DNA from: Shewanella profunda
GTDB taxonomy: Bacteria; Pseudomonadota; Gammaproteobacteria; Enterobacterales; Shewanellaceae
Length of the DNA: 38,978 nucleotides
Direction of reading: 5' to 3'
Assembly (NCBI RefSeq): GCF_023283765.1
Contig: NZ_JAKILG010000045.1
Coordinates: forward strand, 1 to 38,978
Shown here: one piece after another, positions 9,641 to 18,270 of the stretch
Layout of the letters: every line of letters starts with the position of its first letter
How positions within the stretch are numbered: position 1 is the stretch's first letter
Notes under the pieces: generated by a model
The model's input: only the letters and a program-made list of their open reading frames with translations
Database searches by the model: none
Told to the model about the DNA's origin: nothing
Program-made: the position numbers and the translations under genes

Positions 9641-11056
9641 ATGAATACTTTAGTAAGACGACCATTTCAATGTTCAAAAATAGCCATGGTATTGTCATTT
9701 ATACTTTTACCGTTATCGGCTCAGAGTCAGACTTTAGAGCAGGCAGTTGCGCACACGATCGATACGAATCCGGATCTACGTGCAGCCTTCAATCGCTTTA
9801 AAGCTAGGGAAGAGCAAGTTAACCAAGCGATTGCTGGCTATATGCCAACAATTGATATCACTGGCGGTTATGGTTATGAGCAAACCGACAGCGTATCAAC
9901 ACGCAGACGTAAAAATGTGGGAGATGTCGATAGCGAAGGAGTGGCAGAGCTAAACCGTGGAGAATTGGGTGTTAGCTTAAAACAAATGCTATTCGATGGT
10001 TTTTATACCAGCAGTGAAGTCAATCGTTATAGCTTTGAAGCCAGTGCAGAACAGTGGGCTTTACTCGCAGCGGCTGAAGATATGGCTCTCGATGTCAGTA
10101 AAGTATACCTCAACTATCTGCGTACCCATGAAGTCCTAAAACTGGCTGAGAAAAATCTCGATAGCCATAAAGAGATTTATGATCAAATTAAACAACGCAC
10201 CGATTCTGGTTTAGGTTCGACCGCGGACTTATCCCAAATATCTGGCCGTCTTGCTCGTGCAAATGCCAATGTGATGTCAGCTCGCAATAATTTACTCGAT
10301 GCGAAAGCGCAATATGTCAAAATTGTCGAATCTGAACCTGTTGATTTAATTCAACCCGTACCTGATGCCGACATGTTACCAAAAGATCTTAGCTCAAGTT
10401 TAAATGATGCCCAACAGAATCATCCCGTTCTAAAATCGGCAGCAAACGATATTCGTGCCGCCGAAAATGAACGCTCATCGGTTCAATCTAACTATTATCC
10501 ACAGGTTTCACTGGAACTCAGTGGTAATTGGAATAATGATATCGGCGGTGAAGATGGCGTAAGTAATATCGCTAGCCAGAATGTGGGCGGCCATAACAAC
10601 GATCTCCTTGCCATGGTTCGAGTGAAATACAACCTCTTCGCAGGTGGTAGAGATCTTGCTCGAGAAAAGGAAACTGCCTATAAACTCGGTGAAGCGAAAG
10701 AAATTCGCCAACGTGCACTGCGAGAAGTCGTTGAAGGAGTGAATTTGGCTTGGAACGCCTATGAAATGTTAGCACCTCAGAAAGTATATATTCGCGACCA
10801 TGTCGTTGCAGCAAAAGATACCCAATCTGCCTATGCGCAACAATTCAATCTCGGTCAACGCAGTTTACTCGACTTACTTGATACAGAGAATGAACTCTTT
10901 GAAGCTCGTAAAGATTATTTACAAACAGAATATGATGAAATCATTGCTAAATATCGCGTACTCAATGCCACAGGCCGTTTATTAGACTCACTCAAAGTGA
11001 CTCGTCCTGAAGCATGGCGTGGCGAACGCAACTATGACGGAGGGGCTAACAAATGA
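9641..11056 (+). CDS. TolC-family outer-membrane channel for type I secretion (AggA-like)
   Basis: This 471-aa protein has a clear signal peptide (hydrophobic stretch MVLSFILLPLSAQSQ, cleavage near residue 29-30) and the TolC layout of two repeated outer-membrane efflux domains (TLEQAVAHTIDTNPDLRAAF near the start; NERSSVQSNYYPQVSLELSG opening the second half; GQRSLLDLLDTENELFEA near the end). It would form the outer-membrane duct of the adhesin secretion system. GGGAGG lies seven bases before the ATG. The stop overlaps the next gene by ATGA. In Shewanella the homologue is called AggA, from its effect on autoaggregation and biofilm. Confidence 0.94.
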   Translation: MNTLVRRPFQCSKIAMVLSFILLPLSAQSQTLEQAVAHTIDTNPDLRAAFNRFKAREEQVNQAIAGYMPTIDITGGYGYEQTDSVSTRRRKNVGDVDSEGVAELNRGELGVSLKQMLFDGFYTSSEVNRYSFEASAEQWALLAAAEDMALDVSKVYLNYLRTHEVLKLAEKNLDSHKEIYDQIKQRTDSGLGSTADLSQISGRLARANANVMSARNNLLDAKAQYVKIVESEPVDLIQPVPDADMLPKDLSSSLNDAQQNHPVLKSAANDIRAAENERSSVQSNYYPQVSLELSGNWNNDIGGEDGVSNIASQNVGGHNNDLLAMVRVKYNLFAGGRDLAREKETAYKLGEAKEIRQRALREVVEGVNLAWNAYEMLAPQKVYIRDHVVAAKDTQSAYAQQFNLGQRSLLDLLDTENELFEARKDYLQTEYDEIIAKYRVLNATGRLLDSLKVTRPEAWRGERNYDGGANK

Positions 11057-11661
11057 AAACCACTATCCTATTCCTCAGTATTACACTTTTAGCTGGCTGT
11101 TCTATGCGAGATACGGTTAATATTGAGGAAATCACAACGACTCAAGCCTATGATCTATCAGATAAAGACAGAGATGGTGTTATCGAGGCCCGCGAACGTT
11201 GCAATGACACTGCGCAAGGTGCAAGTACGGATAACTATGGTTGTGGCAGAATCAAAGCGATTAATGAGCGAATGGAAATAAATATTTTATTCCCGAATGA
11301 CTCCGCCTATATCGCACCTGAGTACTATCCTCAGATTGAAGATATCGCAACTTTCTTACGCCAATATCCAACGACTAAAGTGACCATCGAAGGGCACACT
11401 AGTCGCACAGGCACAGATGAACGCAATGCAGTGTTGTCACAGGAACGAGCAGATGCGGTAACCGCTGCACTGGCAGATCGTTTTAGCATAGATAGAAGCC
11501 GACTAACCGCTATAGGATATGGCTCTAGTCGCCCAATGATATTAGAACAAACCCCCGAAGCTGAAATGCGCAACCGCCGCGTTGTCGCTGAAGTAACCGG
11601 TGATGACACAACAACGGATATGAAATGGACGGTTTACTCTGTCGATGACAATCCAAAGTAA
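11053..11661 (+). CDS. OmpA-domain outer-membrane lipoprotein of the adhesin operon
   Basis: This is a 202-aa lipoprotein. The signal peptide ends in the lipobox LLAGC, with Cys16 as the lipidated residue. Residues about 35-62 hold a thrombospondin-type-3-like acidic motif (DKDRDGVIEARERC ... DNYGCG) with two cysteines that could pair. The C-terminal OmpA/MotB peptidoglycan-binding domain follows (about 75-180: VTIEGHTSRTGTDERNAVLS, AIGYGSSRP, NRRVV). It is translationally coupled to the TolC-like gene and probably anchors the export complex or the adhesin-bearing outer membrane to peptidoglycan. That specific role is inferred; the domain call is solid. Confidence 0.92.
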   Translation: MKTTILFLSITLLAGCSMRDTVNIEEITTTQAYDLSDKDRDGVIEARERCNDTAQGASTDNYGCGRIKAINERMEINILFPNDSAYIAPEYYPQIEDIATFLRQYPTTKVTIEGHTSRTGTDERNAVLSQERADAVTAALADRFSIDRSRLTAIGYGSSRPMILEQTPEAEMRNRRVVAEVTGDDTTTDMKWTVYSVDDNPK

Positions 11662-11676
11662 GGACTAAAACATTAA

Positions 11677-12387
11677 GTGATAAACGGCAGACTTGGTTAT
11701 AAGGATTCATTATTGCGAGTCTGCCGCTTTAGCCTAATAGCGTCAGCCCTAGGGATCTGTTGCCTCTATGCTGCGCCAACACAAAACCTTGATGAAACCC
11801 AAATAACCTCAAAACTGGTTAAACATTATGGTGAACGTGCAGGAATGCGTGCTAAAGCATGGTTTAAAGTCTTATCCGAGGCGAGTACGTTAGACGAAAA
11901 AGAAAAACTCTCAAAAGTGAATAATTTTTTTAATTTATTCCGTTTTGTTGATGATATAAAACTGTGGGGAGAATCGAATTATTGGGCTACACCAATGGAA
12001 TTTATTGGCGTAAATGGGGGTGATTGTGAGGACTTTTCGATTGCAAAATACTTCACTTTACTCCAATTAGGAGTACCAGAAGATAAGATGCGAATTACTA
12101 TGGTTAAAGCAACCAGTGTTAATCAATATCACATGGTATTGGCTTACTATGAAACTCCATCAGCCATACCATTAGTACTCGATAATCTCGACCATGAAAT
12201 AAAGCCAGCAACAAAGCGGAAGGATTTATTACCTGTTTATAGTTTTAACGGTAAACAACTATGGCTTAACAAAGAACAAGGACGAGGTGTTTTAGCGGGT
12301 TCGTCTACGCGACTAGAAAAATGGAATGACCTCAACCACAGATTAGGTGTTGACCGCCTCAGGCAACCTAAATTAAAACTGGAGTAG
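11677..12387 (+). CDS. bpfG: Periplasmic LapG-type cysteine protease (transglutaminase-like, DUF920)
   Basis: This is a bacterial transglutaminase-like cysteine proteinase of up to 236 aa. The catalytic triad is visible as Cys in GGDCEDF, His in QYHMVL and Asp in LDNLD. By analogy with Pseudomonas LapG and Shewanella BpfG it cleaves the adhesin near its N-terminus, releasing it from the cell when c-di-GMP is low. The GTG at 11677 has only a distant AAGGA (12 bases). An in-frame TTG at 11713 has AAGGA seven bases upstream and would start the protein with Arg-Val-Cys and a clean hydrophobic signal peptide, so it is a serious alternative. The gene sits between the OmpA lipoprotein and the LapD-type receptor, as in other bpf/lap loci. 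Confidence 0.93.
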   Translation: MINGRLGYKDSLLRVCRFSLIASALGICCLYAAPTQNLDETQITSKLVKHYGERAGMRAKAWFKVLSEASTLDEKEKLSKVNNFFNLFRFVDDIKLWGESNYWATPMEFIGVNGGDCEDFSIAKYFTLLQLGVPEDKMRITMVKATSVNQYHMVLAYYETPSAIPLVLDNLDHEIKPATKRKDLLPVYSFNGKQLWLNKEQGRGVLAGSSTRLEKWNDLNHRLGVDRLRQPKLKLE

Positions 12388-12396
12388 CCCCCCAAA

Positions 12397-14316
12397 ATGA
12401 CACTGTTTAGACAGATTTATTCGCTGCTGTTTAGCCTCTTCTTGTTAGTAGTAGCAAGCTTAGGTTATGTGCAATTTACTGAGACCCAAAGCTTTTTGAC
12501 TAAGCAAATGGAGTCAGATCTAAACAACGTCAGTAACTCTCTAGGTTTAATGCTTACCCCAGCACTCGAAGCTGGCGATACAGTAGCCGCTGAAACATTG
12601 GTCAACGTCATTTTTGAAGGAGGTTACTATCAAAAAGTGAAATTGACATGGATGGTCGATGGTAAACAACAAGAGTGGACAAATCCTCTAAAAATTGAAG
12701 GAGTCCCCCAGTGGTTCATCAACCTCAATCTCTTTAAGACTATCCGTAAAGAAAGCACTATCACTTCTGGCTGGCTACAACTTGCACAACTTGAGATTAC
12801 CGCTCATCCAGGGTTTGGTTATCACGAGTTGTGGCGAATAATGTCAAATACCATCATCGCCTTCTCCTTATTGTTTTTAGTGGCCATTATTACCGCAAGA
12901 TTAGGGCTCACTTGGATCCTCAAGCCCCTGCATGCACTCTCAGAACACGCTAAACGTATTGCTGCCCGCCAATTTGGTCCTGACATGCCGTTACCCAAAA
13001 CCACTGAACTAAAGGATCTTGTGACCGCCTTTAACAGTATGTCTACGCAGCTAAAACAAGTATTCCAATCCTTAGATGAAGAAGTGGGCGCGCTTCGCAA
13101 GAAAAACCTTATGGATCCTGCATCAGGCTTACCCAATAGGCAGTATGTGGTAAACAGACTGAACGGCTGGTTAAGTGAGCCCAGCAGCGGCGCACTCTTC
13201 CTCATAAAACTAGACTGGCTTGAAGAAGTGCATAGCAAATATGGTTATCAGGTTAGAGATGAAACTATACGAATTCTCGCTGAGAGATTTCAGAAGGAGT
13301 TAAATGAAATAACCCCTTCAGTTATCGCGCGTATTGCGGCTTTTGAATTTGCGTTCTTAGTCACAGATGTTGAACACGATCAAATCAGCAAATATCTACA
13401 GACATTGATCCGTACGATTAACCAAGAAATGTCCAAAGCTGGCTGTAAACCTAATGAAAACTTTGCAATAGGTGTTGCTGAACGTATAGGACAAATGAAA
13501 GTATCGGATATTTTGGCACAAGCGGATAATGCATTACAAAAAGCACTAAAAGAAAATAAAACCTTCCACTGGTTTGAAACGACTGAGCAACAGCTTTTTA
13601 CCCGTGAACAATGGCGCGATAACCTCAGCTATGCTATCAGTAATAAAAAGTTTAAGTTTAGATGGCAGCCTATCCAATTTTGCGATGGAGATGGTATTGC
13701 ACAGAGGGAATTATATTGCCAATTAGAGCTTGGCGATAAGATTGCCCATGCAGGGCAGTTTATGCCTTATATTGAATTATTATCGCTTGGTGCACTACTC
13801 GATAAGTGTTTAATTGAAACTGTATATGAACAAAAACTCCTCGAGCGTAGCTATGAGCCAGTGGCGATTAACTTAACACACCAAAGTATTAGTGATCCCC
13901 AGTTCCATGAATGGCTCAATCATTTCCTTCGCAATGCACAACATGTTGAACGCATTTGCTTTGAAATACCAGAAGCCGGCGTCTACAGCGATTTAGCCTC
14001 ATGTTTGCACTTGTGTAACATTATTCGCGATAATGGTGCCAAATTTGGTATTGACCATTTTGGACGTCAATTTGGCTCTATGTCCTATCTGCAAGAGCTT
14101 AGACCGAGTTACGTTAAGCTTGATCAGTCTTTCTCTTATTACGATGAAGCACAGCATAATAGTGAGCTTTGCCGTGCAATCATCAATGTCGCTAAAGGGT
14201 TAGATATTCAAGTGATAGTGACTGGCATTCAAGAAAAAGCACAACTTGAACGCTTTAATGAGCTCAGAACTGATGCCTATCAAGGATTTATTGCACCACC
14301 GGAAAACTTAGATTAA
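12397..14316 (+). CDS. bpfD: LapD-type c-di-GMP receptor with degenerate GGDEF and EAL domains
   Basis: This 639-aa inner-membrane receptor has TM1 at about residues 7-27, a periplasmic LapD/MoxY-type domain (28-148), TM2 (about 148-170), HAMP (about 171-223), GGDEF (about 230-385) and EAL (about 405-636). The GGDEF signature is replaced by AAFEF and the EAL signature by QLE, so it should neither make nor break c-di-GMP. As in LapD, it would bind c-di-GMP through the EAL domain and then hold the BpfG protease through its periplasmic domain, keeping the adhesin on the surface. It follows bpfG by 9 bp and closes the operon before a strong terminator. Confidence 0.94.
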   Translation: MTLFRQIYSLLFSLFLLVVASLGYVQFTETQSFLTKQMESDLNNVSNSLGLMLTPALEAGDTVAAETLVNVIFEGGYYQKVKLTWMVDGKQQEWTNPLKIEGVPQWFINLNLFKTIRKESTITSGWLQLAQLEITAHPGFGYHELWRIMSNTIIAFSLLFLVAIITARLGLTWILKPLHALSEHAKRIAARQFGPDMPLPKTTELKDLVTAFNSMSTQLKQVFQSLDEEVGALRKKNLMDPASGLPNRQYVVNRLNGWLSEPSSGALFLIKLDWLEEVHSKYGYQVRDETIRILAERFQKELNEITPSVIARIAAFEFAFLVTDVEHDQISKYLQTLIRTINQEMSKAGCKPNENFAIGVAERIGQMKVSDILAQADNALQKALKENKTFHWFETTEQQLFTREQWRDNLSYAISNKKFKFRWQPIQFCDGDGIAQRELYCQLELGDKIAHAGQFMPYIELLSLGALLDKCLIETVYEQKLLERSYEPVAINLTHQSISDPQFHEWLNHFLRNAQHVERICFEIPEAGVYSDLASCLHLCNIIRDNGAKFGIDHFGRQFGSMSYLQELRPSYVKLDQSFSYYDEAQHNSELCRAIINVAKGLDIQVIVTGIQEKAQLERFNELRTDAYQGFIAPPENLD

Positions 14317-14331
14317 CCAATAAAATTTTTG

Positions 14332-14362
14332 AAAATAAAGCTTCTACGGAAGCTTTATTTTT
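14332..14362 (+). terminator. Intrinsic terminator of the adhesin operon, UACG tetraloop
   Basis: A 13-bp perfect stem (AAAATAAAGCTTC / GAAGCTTTATTTT) is closed by loop TACG between C and G, the very stable UNCG class, and runs into T residues. It begins 16 bases after the bpfD stop. It also isolates the operon from the opposing tRNA transcripts. Confidence 0.9.
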
Positions 14363-14400
14363 GGCCAACTGCAAATAGCAATTTAACCTCGTGACTGATC

Positions 14401-14460
14401 TTATTTTCTGCAAAATGCCCAGTATATTTATTAAGAATACTGATGTTTATTGATTATTTA
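14401..14460 (-). repeat. Diverged outermost copy of the tRNA-Pro terminator segment
   Basis: This stretch aligns with the terminator part of the downstream 131-bp units (AATGCCCAGTAT ... AAGAATACTGATG ... TGATTATTTAGTCG) but carries many substitutions, so the hairpin is largely broken. It appears to be the oldest remnant of the array described at 14461-14854. Confidence 0.55.
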
Positions 14461-14852
14461 GTCGATCAGCTTTGCATAAAGAGTGAGGATTCGAACCTCT
14501 GACCCTGTAAATTCATCCATTCAGCCTTGGCCTAGATATAAAAAAGCCCCAGTTTCTTTTAGTAAGAATTCTGAGGCTTTGTTATTATTTGGTCGGCCCG
14601 CTTTGCATAAAGAGCGAGGATTCGAACCTCTGACCCTGTAAATTCATCCATTCAGCCTTGGCCTAGATATAAAAAAGCCCCAGTTTCTTTTAGTAAGAAT
14701 TCTGAGGCCTTGTGATTATTTGGTCGGCCCGCTTTGCATAAAGAGTGAGGATTCGAACCTCTGACCCTGTAAATTCATCCATTCAGCCTTGGCCTAGATA
14801 TAAAAAAGCCCCAGTTTCTTTTTAGTAAGAATTCTGAGGCTTTGTTATTATT

Positions 14853-14854
<2 letters not shown>
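14461..14854 (-). repeat. Three 131-132-bp tandem repeats built from the tRNA-Pro 3' end and its terminator
   Basis: Units start at 14461, 14592 and 14723, and the next boundary (14855) falls inside the genuine tRNA-Pro gene. On the minus strand each unit carries the tRNA-Pro T-arm (AGGGTCAGAGGTTCGAATCC), an 18-22-base replacement of the acceptor region containing CTTTATGCAAAG, and then a terminator hairpin (AAAGCCTCAG ... CTGGGGCTTT plus a T-run). In units 2 and 3 the CCGACCA end is also kept. D-arm and anticodon arm are missing, so no unit encodes a tRNA. The units differ at only a few bases, which suggests recent duplication. The layout resembles the rtT repeats downstream of E. coli tyrT. 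Confidence 0.88.
14802..14843 (-). terminator. Intrinsic terminator of the tRNA operon (copies also near 14671-14712 and 14540-14581)
   Basis: Read on the minus strand, AAAGCCTCAG pairs with CTGGGGCTTT (one U-G wobble), a smaller inner stem forms from TTCTT and AAGAA, and six T residues follow. It lies 10 bases after the encoded CCA of the last tRNA-Pro. Near-identical copies occur in each 131-bp unit, so the tRNA transcript would meet three terminators in a row. Confidence 0.8.
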
Positions 14855-14929
<75 letters not shown>

Positions 14930-14985
14930 TAAATTGTTAACTATTTACTTAACTTACATTAAGCTCGCTAGCTATGCGAAGAATA

Positions 14986-15062
<77 letters not shown>

Positions 15063-15080
15063 TAAATCTGTATTATCTTT

Positions 15081-15159
15081 TGCATCAGCTCAGAGGGTTC
15101 CCTCTGGTCCACTTTCATCCTAAACATCAGGATGCACTACCGGACTGTGCTAATCACAA
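15081..15159 (-). pseudogene. Broken tRNA-Pro-like copy
   Basis: On the minus strand the 5' half matches tRNA-Pro closely (GTGATTAGCACAGTCCGGTAGTGCATC versus GTGATTAGCGCAGTCCGGTAGCGCATC). After that the anticodon segment is replaced by unrelated sequence that forms its own small hairpin (CATCCT, GATGTTT, AGGATG). GGACCAGAGGG of tRNA-Pro then reappears, and the T-arm and acceptor 3' strand are gone. No normal tRNA can fold from it. It holds the place of leuT in the E. coli operon, but its homology is to tRNA-Pro. Confidence 0.75.
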
Positions 15160-15188
15160 TAGGTTTATATCATCAGTTGAAAATGAAA

Positions 15189-15264
15189 TGGGGTGACTGA
15201 TGGGGCTCGAACCCACGACAACCGGAATCACAATCCGGGACTCTACCAACTGAGCTACAATCAC
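15189..15264 (-). tRNA. tRNA-His (anticodon GTG)
   Basis: The minus-strand 76-nt sequence starts GTGATTGTAGCTCAGTTGG and has anticodon loop ATTGTGA (GTG), T-loop TTCGAGC, acceptor pairing GTGATTG/CAGTCAC, discriminator C and an encoded CCA. The base before position 1 is G, supplying the G-1 that tRNA-His needs. Second gene of the operon. Confidence 0.97.
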
Positions 15265-15316
15265 CACTGATTTTCACTTACATGCTAACCTAAAAGCTCA
15301 CAACTCTGTACGGAAT

Positions 15317-15393
15317 TGGTGCGCCCAAAAGGATTCGAACCTTCGGCCTCACCCTCCGGAGGGGTGCGCTCTATCCAGCTGAGCTATGGGCGC
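15317..15393 (-). tRNA. tRNA-Arg (anticodon CCG), first gene of the cluster
   Basis: The minus-strand 77-nt sequence starts GCGCCCATAGCTCAGCTGG and has anticodon loop CTCCGGA (CCG), T-loop TTCGAAT, acceptor GCGCCCA/TGGGCGC and encoded ACCA. Its position ahead of tRNA-His matches argX-hisR in enteric bacteria. Confidence 0.97.
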
Positions 15394-15414
15394 TCGCCTT
15401 GGTTAGCGCCGCAT

Positions 15415-15443
15415 ATAGTATGGACAAATAGCCTTTGAGTCTA
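15415..15443 (-). promoter_or_regulatory. Predicted sigma-70 promoter of the tRNA operon with GC-rich discriminator
   Basis: On the minus strand TAGACT (-35, 15438-15443) and TACTAT (-10, 15415-15420) are 17 bases apart, each matching 4 of 6 consensus positions. The following ATGCGGCGC is a GC-rich discriminator of the kind found at stringently controlled stable-RNA promoters. It ends about 20 bases before tRNA-Arg. Pattern-based prediction only. Confidence 0.5.
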
Positions 15444-15598
15444 TAGCTGTTTCACACTTTTTTTGCTGACTGCTCAAGTTTTGATACATTAGTGTGCTTT
15501 TTCATCTGAAGCACTTGATAAATATGACTTGGATGTTACGGTATTTCATGCTAATTATATCGTTTGGCAAAAACACAGACATTTAACAAGTGAGTATC

Positions 15599-18232
15599 AT
15601 GTTTAGGGATGAAGATGAAACTACGCAATCGCCTACTCATAGGGTTGAACGCTTAAAAAAAAGAATTATTCGCTTAAAATATTTAGCGCATAAGTATAAG
15701 CGTGCCGAAATCATTCAAAATGCCCTACTCGAGTTATCGAATATCGCGACTCAAGTTTCCTCATTAGAAGAATTCTATGTAGGTGTACATCAACACCTAA
15801 AACAACTGATCTCCGCTGACAACTTTTTTATCGCTACGCTAGATGTCACTACAGGCACAATAGCCGTTCCTTTTTTTGCCGATGAAAAAGATGCTCATCC
15901 CGCACAACTTTATCCAGAGGAATCACTCTCTACCTTATTACAACAGGGATTAACGGGTTACGTATTCAGAACAGGTAGAACACTCCTGTGCGACAATAAT
16001 AAGTTTGATGAGCTCATCGCCGCAGACGAGATAGTCAATTTAGGTTCCCCTTGCCATTTATGGCTCGGTGTCCCCATTCAACATGAGGATGTAGTGACGG
16101 GTGTATTAGTCGTACAAACCTATGATACTAATGTAAATTATGGTGATATTGAAGTCGAATTAATGACTTTTATCTGCCACCATATTGCTGGCGTGATGGA
16201 AAGGCTTAAACACCAAGAACAGTTAGAGCAGGCTATACAACAACGAACCAAAGAACTTAGCCAAGCCTACGATAAACTCAAGCAAGAAGTATATGAAAGG
16301 CGCAGGGCTGAACGGCTACAAAAATCGTTATTTGAAATAGCTGAACTTGCTAGCTCTGGCACGGACAACCCTGACTTTTACTCACAGCTACATAATGTCA
16401 TTCGCCATTTGATCCCTGCGAATAACTGCTATATTGCCTTGCTAAATGAAGAAGAAACCCATTTAACTTTCCCTTTTTATGTATCACAGCTAAATAATAA
16501 ACACCCAGGAACTCGTCCACTGCAGGATGGACTCACTGAATATGTGCTCAAACATAAACGCCCACTACTACTAGACCAAAATGACATTAATACGCTGATC
16601 ACCAGTGGCGACATCTATACCCAAGCTCCCTCGTTAAACCACACACAAACAATGCACCAATGGATAGGTATTCCACTCTTTATCCATGACCAAGTCCGTG
16701 GCGCGCTGACTATTTATAGCTTTAGCATGACGCAGAATTATCAGATTAAGGATTTAGAACTATTAACTTTCGTCTCACAACATATTGGTGCTGCCATTGA
16801 GAAAAAACTTTCAGCAGAATCACTCCGTCGCAGCTATGAAGAACTCGAAGAAAAAGTAATAGCCAGAACAAAAGATTTAGCCGAACTGAATAAAGACCTT
16901 GAGAAAGAGATCCTCCAACGTCGCAGCATGGAAGCAAAGTTAGTTCACGATGCAAAGCACGATGCACTCACCGGTTTGCCTAATCGTGCCATGTTTATGG
17001 AGCGTTTAAATCAAGCAATCAAACATGTTCGGCGCCACAGCCTCGAACAATTTGCCTTATTGTTTATCGATCTCGACCGCTTTAAACAAATTAACGACAC
17101 TATGGGTCACCTTGAAGGCGACAGATTTTTAATCGAAACAGCAAGCCGCCTGAGATCCTGTATTCGTGACAACGATACCTTAGCCAGACTCGGTGGTGAC
17201 GAATTTGTTATTCTACTCGACAGTATTAGCAGTATTAATGATGCCAAAGATGTGTCAGAACGGGTTATCCAAACAATCTCCCAATCTTACACACTGGGCT
17301 CGGTAGAATTTAACTCTGGCGCGAGTATTGGCATAACTGTCAGTGGTAATCATAAATTCGATACAAGTGAATCTATGTTACGCAATGCAGATACGGCCAT
17401 GTACCAAGCAAAGGCAAATGGCAAAGGTTGCTATGTCATCTTTGACGATAGTTCGTCACAACAAGCCATGCAAGATGCTGCATTTGAAAATGACTTTAGA
17501 CGAGCATTACAACATGCTGAGCTACAACTGAATTATCTCCCCATAGTGGACTTAAATACTCAAGAAGTTTATGCATTAGAAAGTCGCCTATTTTGGGAGC
17601 ATCCCCAACGAGGTACTGTACAACAAGATCAGCTTAATGCACTTGCAGAGCAGGCTAACCTGATCGTGGAGCTAGATAAATACACCTTAGCAGCCCTAGA
17701 TAAAACCTATCCTCAATTACTGAGGACCTATGGGGATAAACTTGATCTGCATGTCATGCTATCGAGCCAGCATATTAAGCATAAGCATGTACTGCGTAAT
17801 CTAAAAAATGTTCTCAAGGAAACTCAGCTTAATCTAAGTCGTTTATGGTTGTTCTTTAACGAAAAAGCATTAGTTCAGGAAACTGAAAACCATATCAATG
17901 GTTTTGAATTACTCGAGAAACTCGGCGTCAATCTTGGGATAAGCCACTATGGCAGCGGTCATAGTGCACTAAATAACCTTTTGTTTTTACGTATAAAAGG
18001 GTTAAAACTAGACGCAAATATCACCCAGCAACTACAGGATGAACAACACATTAAGTTGATGTCAGCCTATCAAAAAGCCGCATCAACGTTAGGATTACAA
18101 ACCTTTGTTGATGGGATCCAAAGCGAAGAACAAATTCGAATATTCAGTTCCTTGGGTTATCAATTTGGTCAAGGAATTGCCTTAGCAGAGACCTTTTCGC
18201 TGACGGATAACCAGCAGCAAGATTGTGCTTAA
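15599..18232 (+). CDS. GAF-GAF-GGDEF-EAL protein; likely active diguanylate cyclase with inactive EAL
   Basis: This soluble protein of about 877 aa has a charged N-terminal helix, GAF 1 (about residues 40-205), a coiled coil (QQRTKELSQAYDKLKQEVYERRRAE), GAF 2 (about 245-400), a second coiled coil, GGDEF (about 460-620) and EAL (about 625-870). The cyclase signature LGGDEF is intact and preceded by an inhibitory-site RxxD (RDND). The EAL domain reads ALESRLFW, and the usual DDFGTG and AEGVE motifs are SHYGSG and VDGIQS, so the metal-binding residues are lost. It probably makes c-di-GMP in response to unknown GAF ligands and may feed the nearby BpfD switch (inferred). ATG 15599 was chosen; GTG 15590 in the same frame is possible, and neither has a strong ribosome site. 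Confidence 0.88.
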   Translation: MFRDEDETTQSPTHRVERLKKRIIRLKYLAHKYKRAEIIQNALLELSNIATQVSSLEEFYVGVHQHLKQLISADNFFIATLDVTTGTIAVPFFADEKDAHPAQLYPEESLSTLLQQGLTGYVFRTGRTLLCDNNKFDELIAADEIVNLGSPCHLWLGVPIQHEDVVTGVLVVQTYDTNVNYGDIEVELMTFICHHIAGVMERLKHQEQLEQAIQQRTKELSQAYDKLKQEVYERRRAERLQKSLFEIAELASSGTDNPDFYSQLHNVIRHLIPANNCYIALLNEEETHLTFPFYVSQLNNKHPGTRPLQDGLTEYVLKHKRPLLLDQNDINTLITSGDIYTQAPSLNHTQTMHQWIGIPLFIHDQVRGALTIYSFSMTQNYQIKDLELLTFVSQHIGAAIEKKLSAESLRRSYEELEEKVIARTKDLAELNKDLEKEILQRRSMEAKLVHDAKHDALTGLPNRAMFMERLNQAIKHVRRHSLEQFALLFIDLDRFKQINDTMGHLEGDRFLIETASRLRSCIRDNDTLARLGGDEFVILLDSISSINDAKDVSERVIQTISQSYTLGSVEFNSGASIGITVSGNHKFDTSESMLRNADTAMYQAKANGKGCYVIFDDSSSQQAMQDAAFENDFRRALQHAELQLNYLPIVDLNTQEVYALESRLFWEHPQRGTVQQDQLNALAEQANLIVELDKYTLAALDKTYPQLLRTYGDKLDLHVMLSSQHIKHKHVLRNLKNVLKETQLNLSRLWLFFNEKALVQETENHINGFELLEKLGVNLGISHYGSGHSALNNLLFLRIKGLKLDANITQQLQDEQHIKLMSAYQKAASTLGLQTFVDGIQSEEQIRIFSSLGYQFGQGIALAETFSLTDNQQQDCA

Positions 18233-18270
18233 ACGGTCTCTACAACAGTAGGCCAATATGGGGCGCGTGA

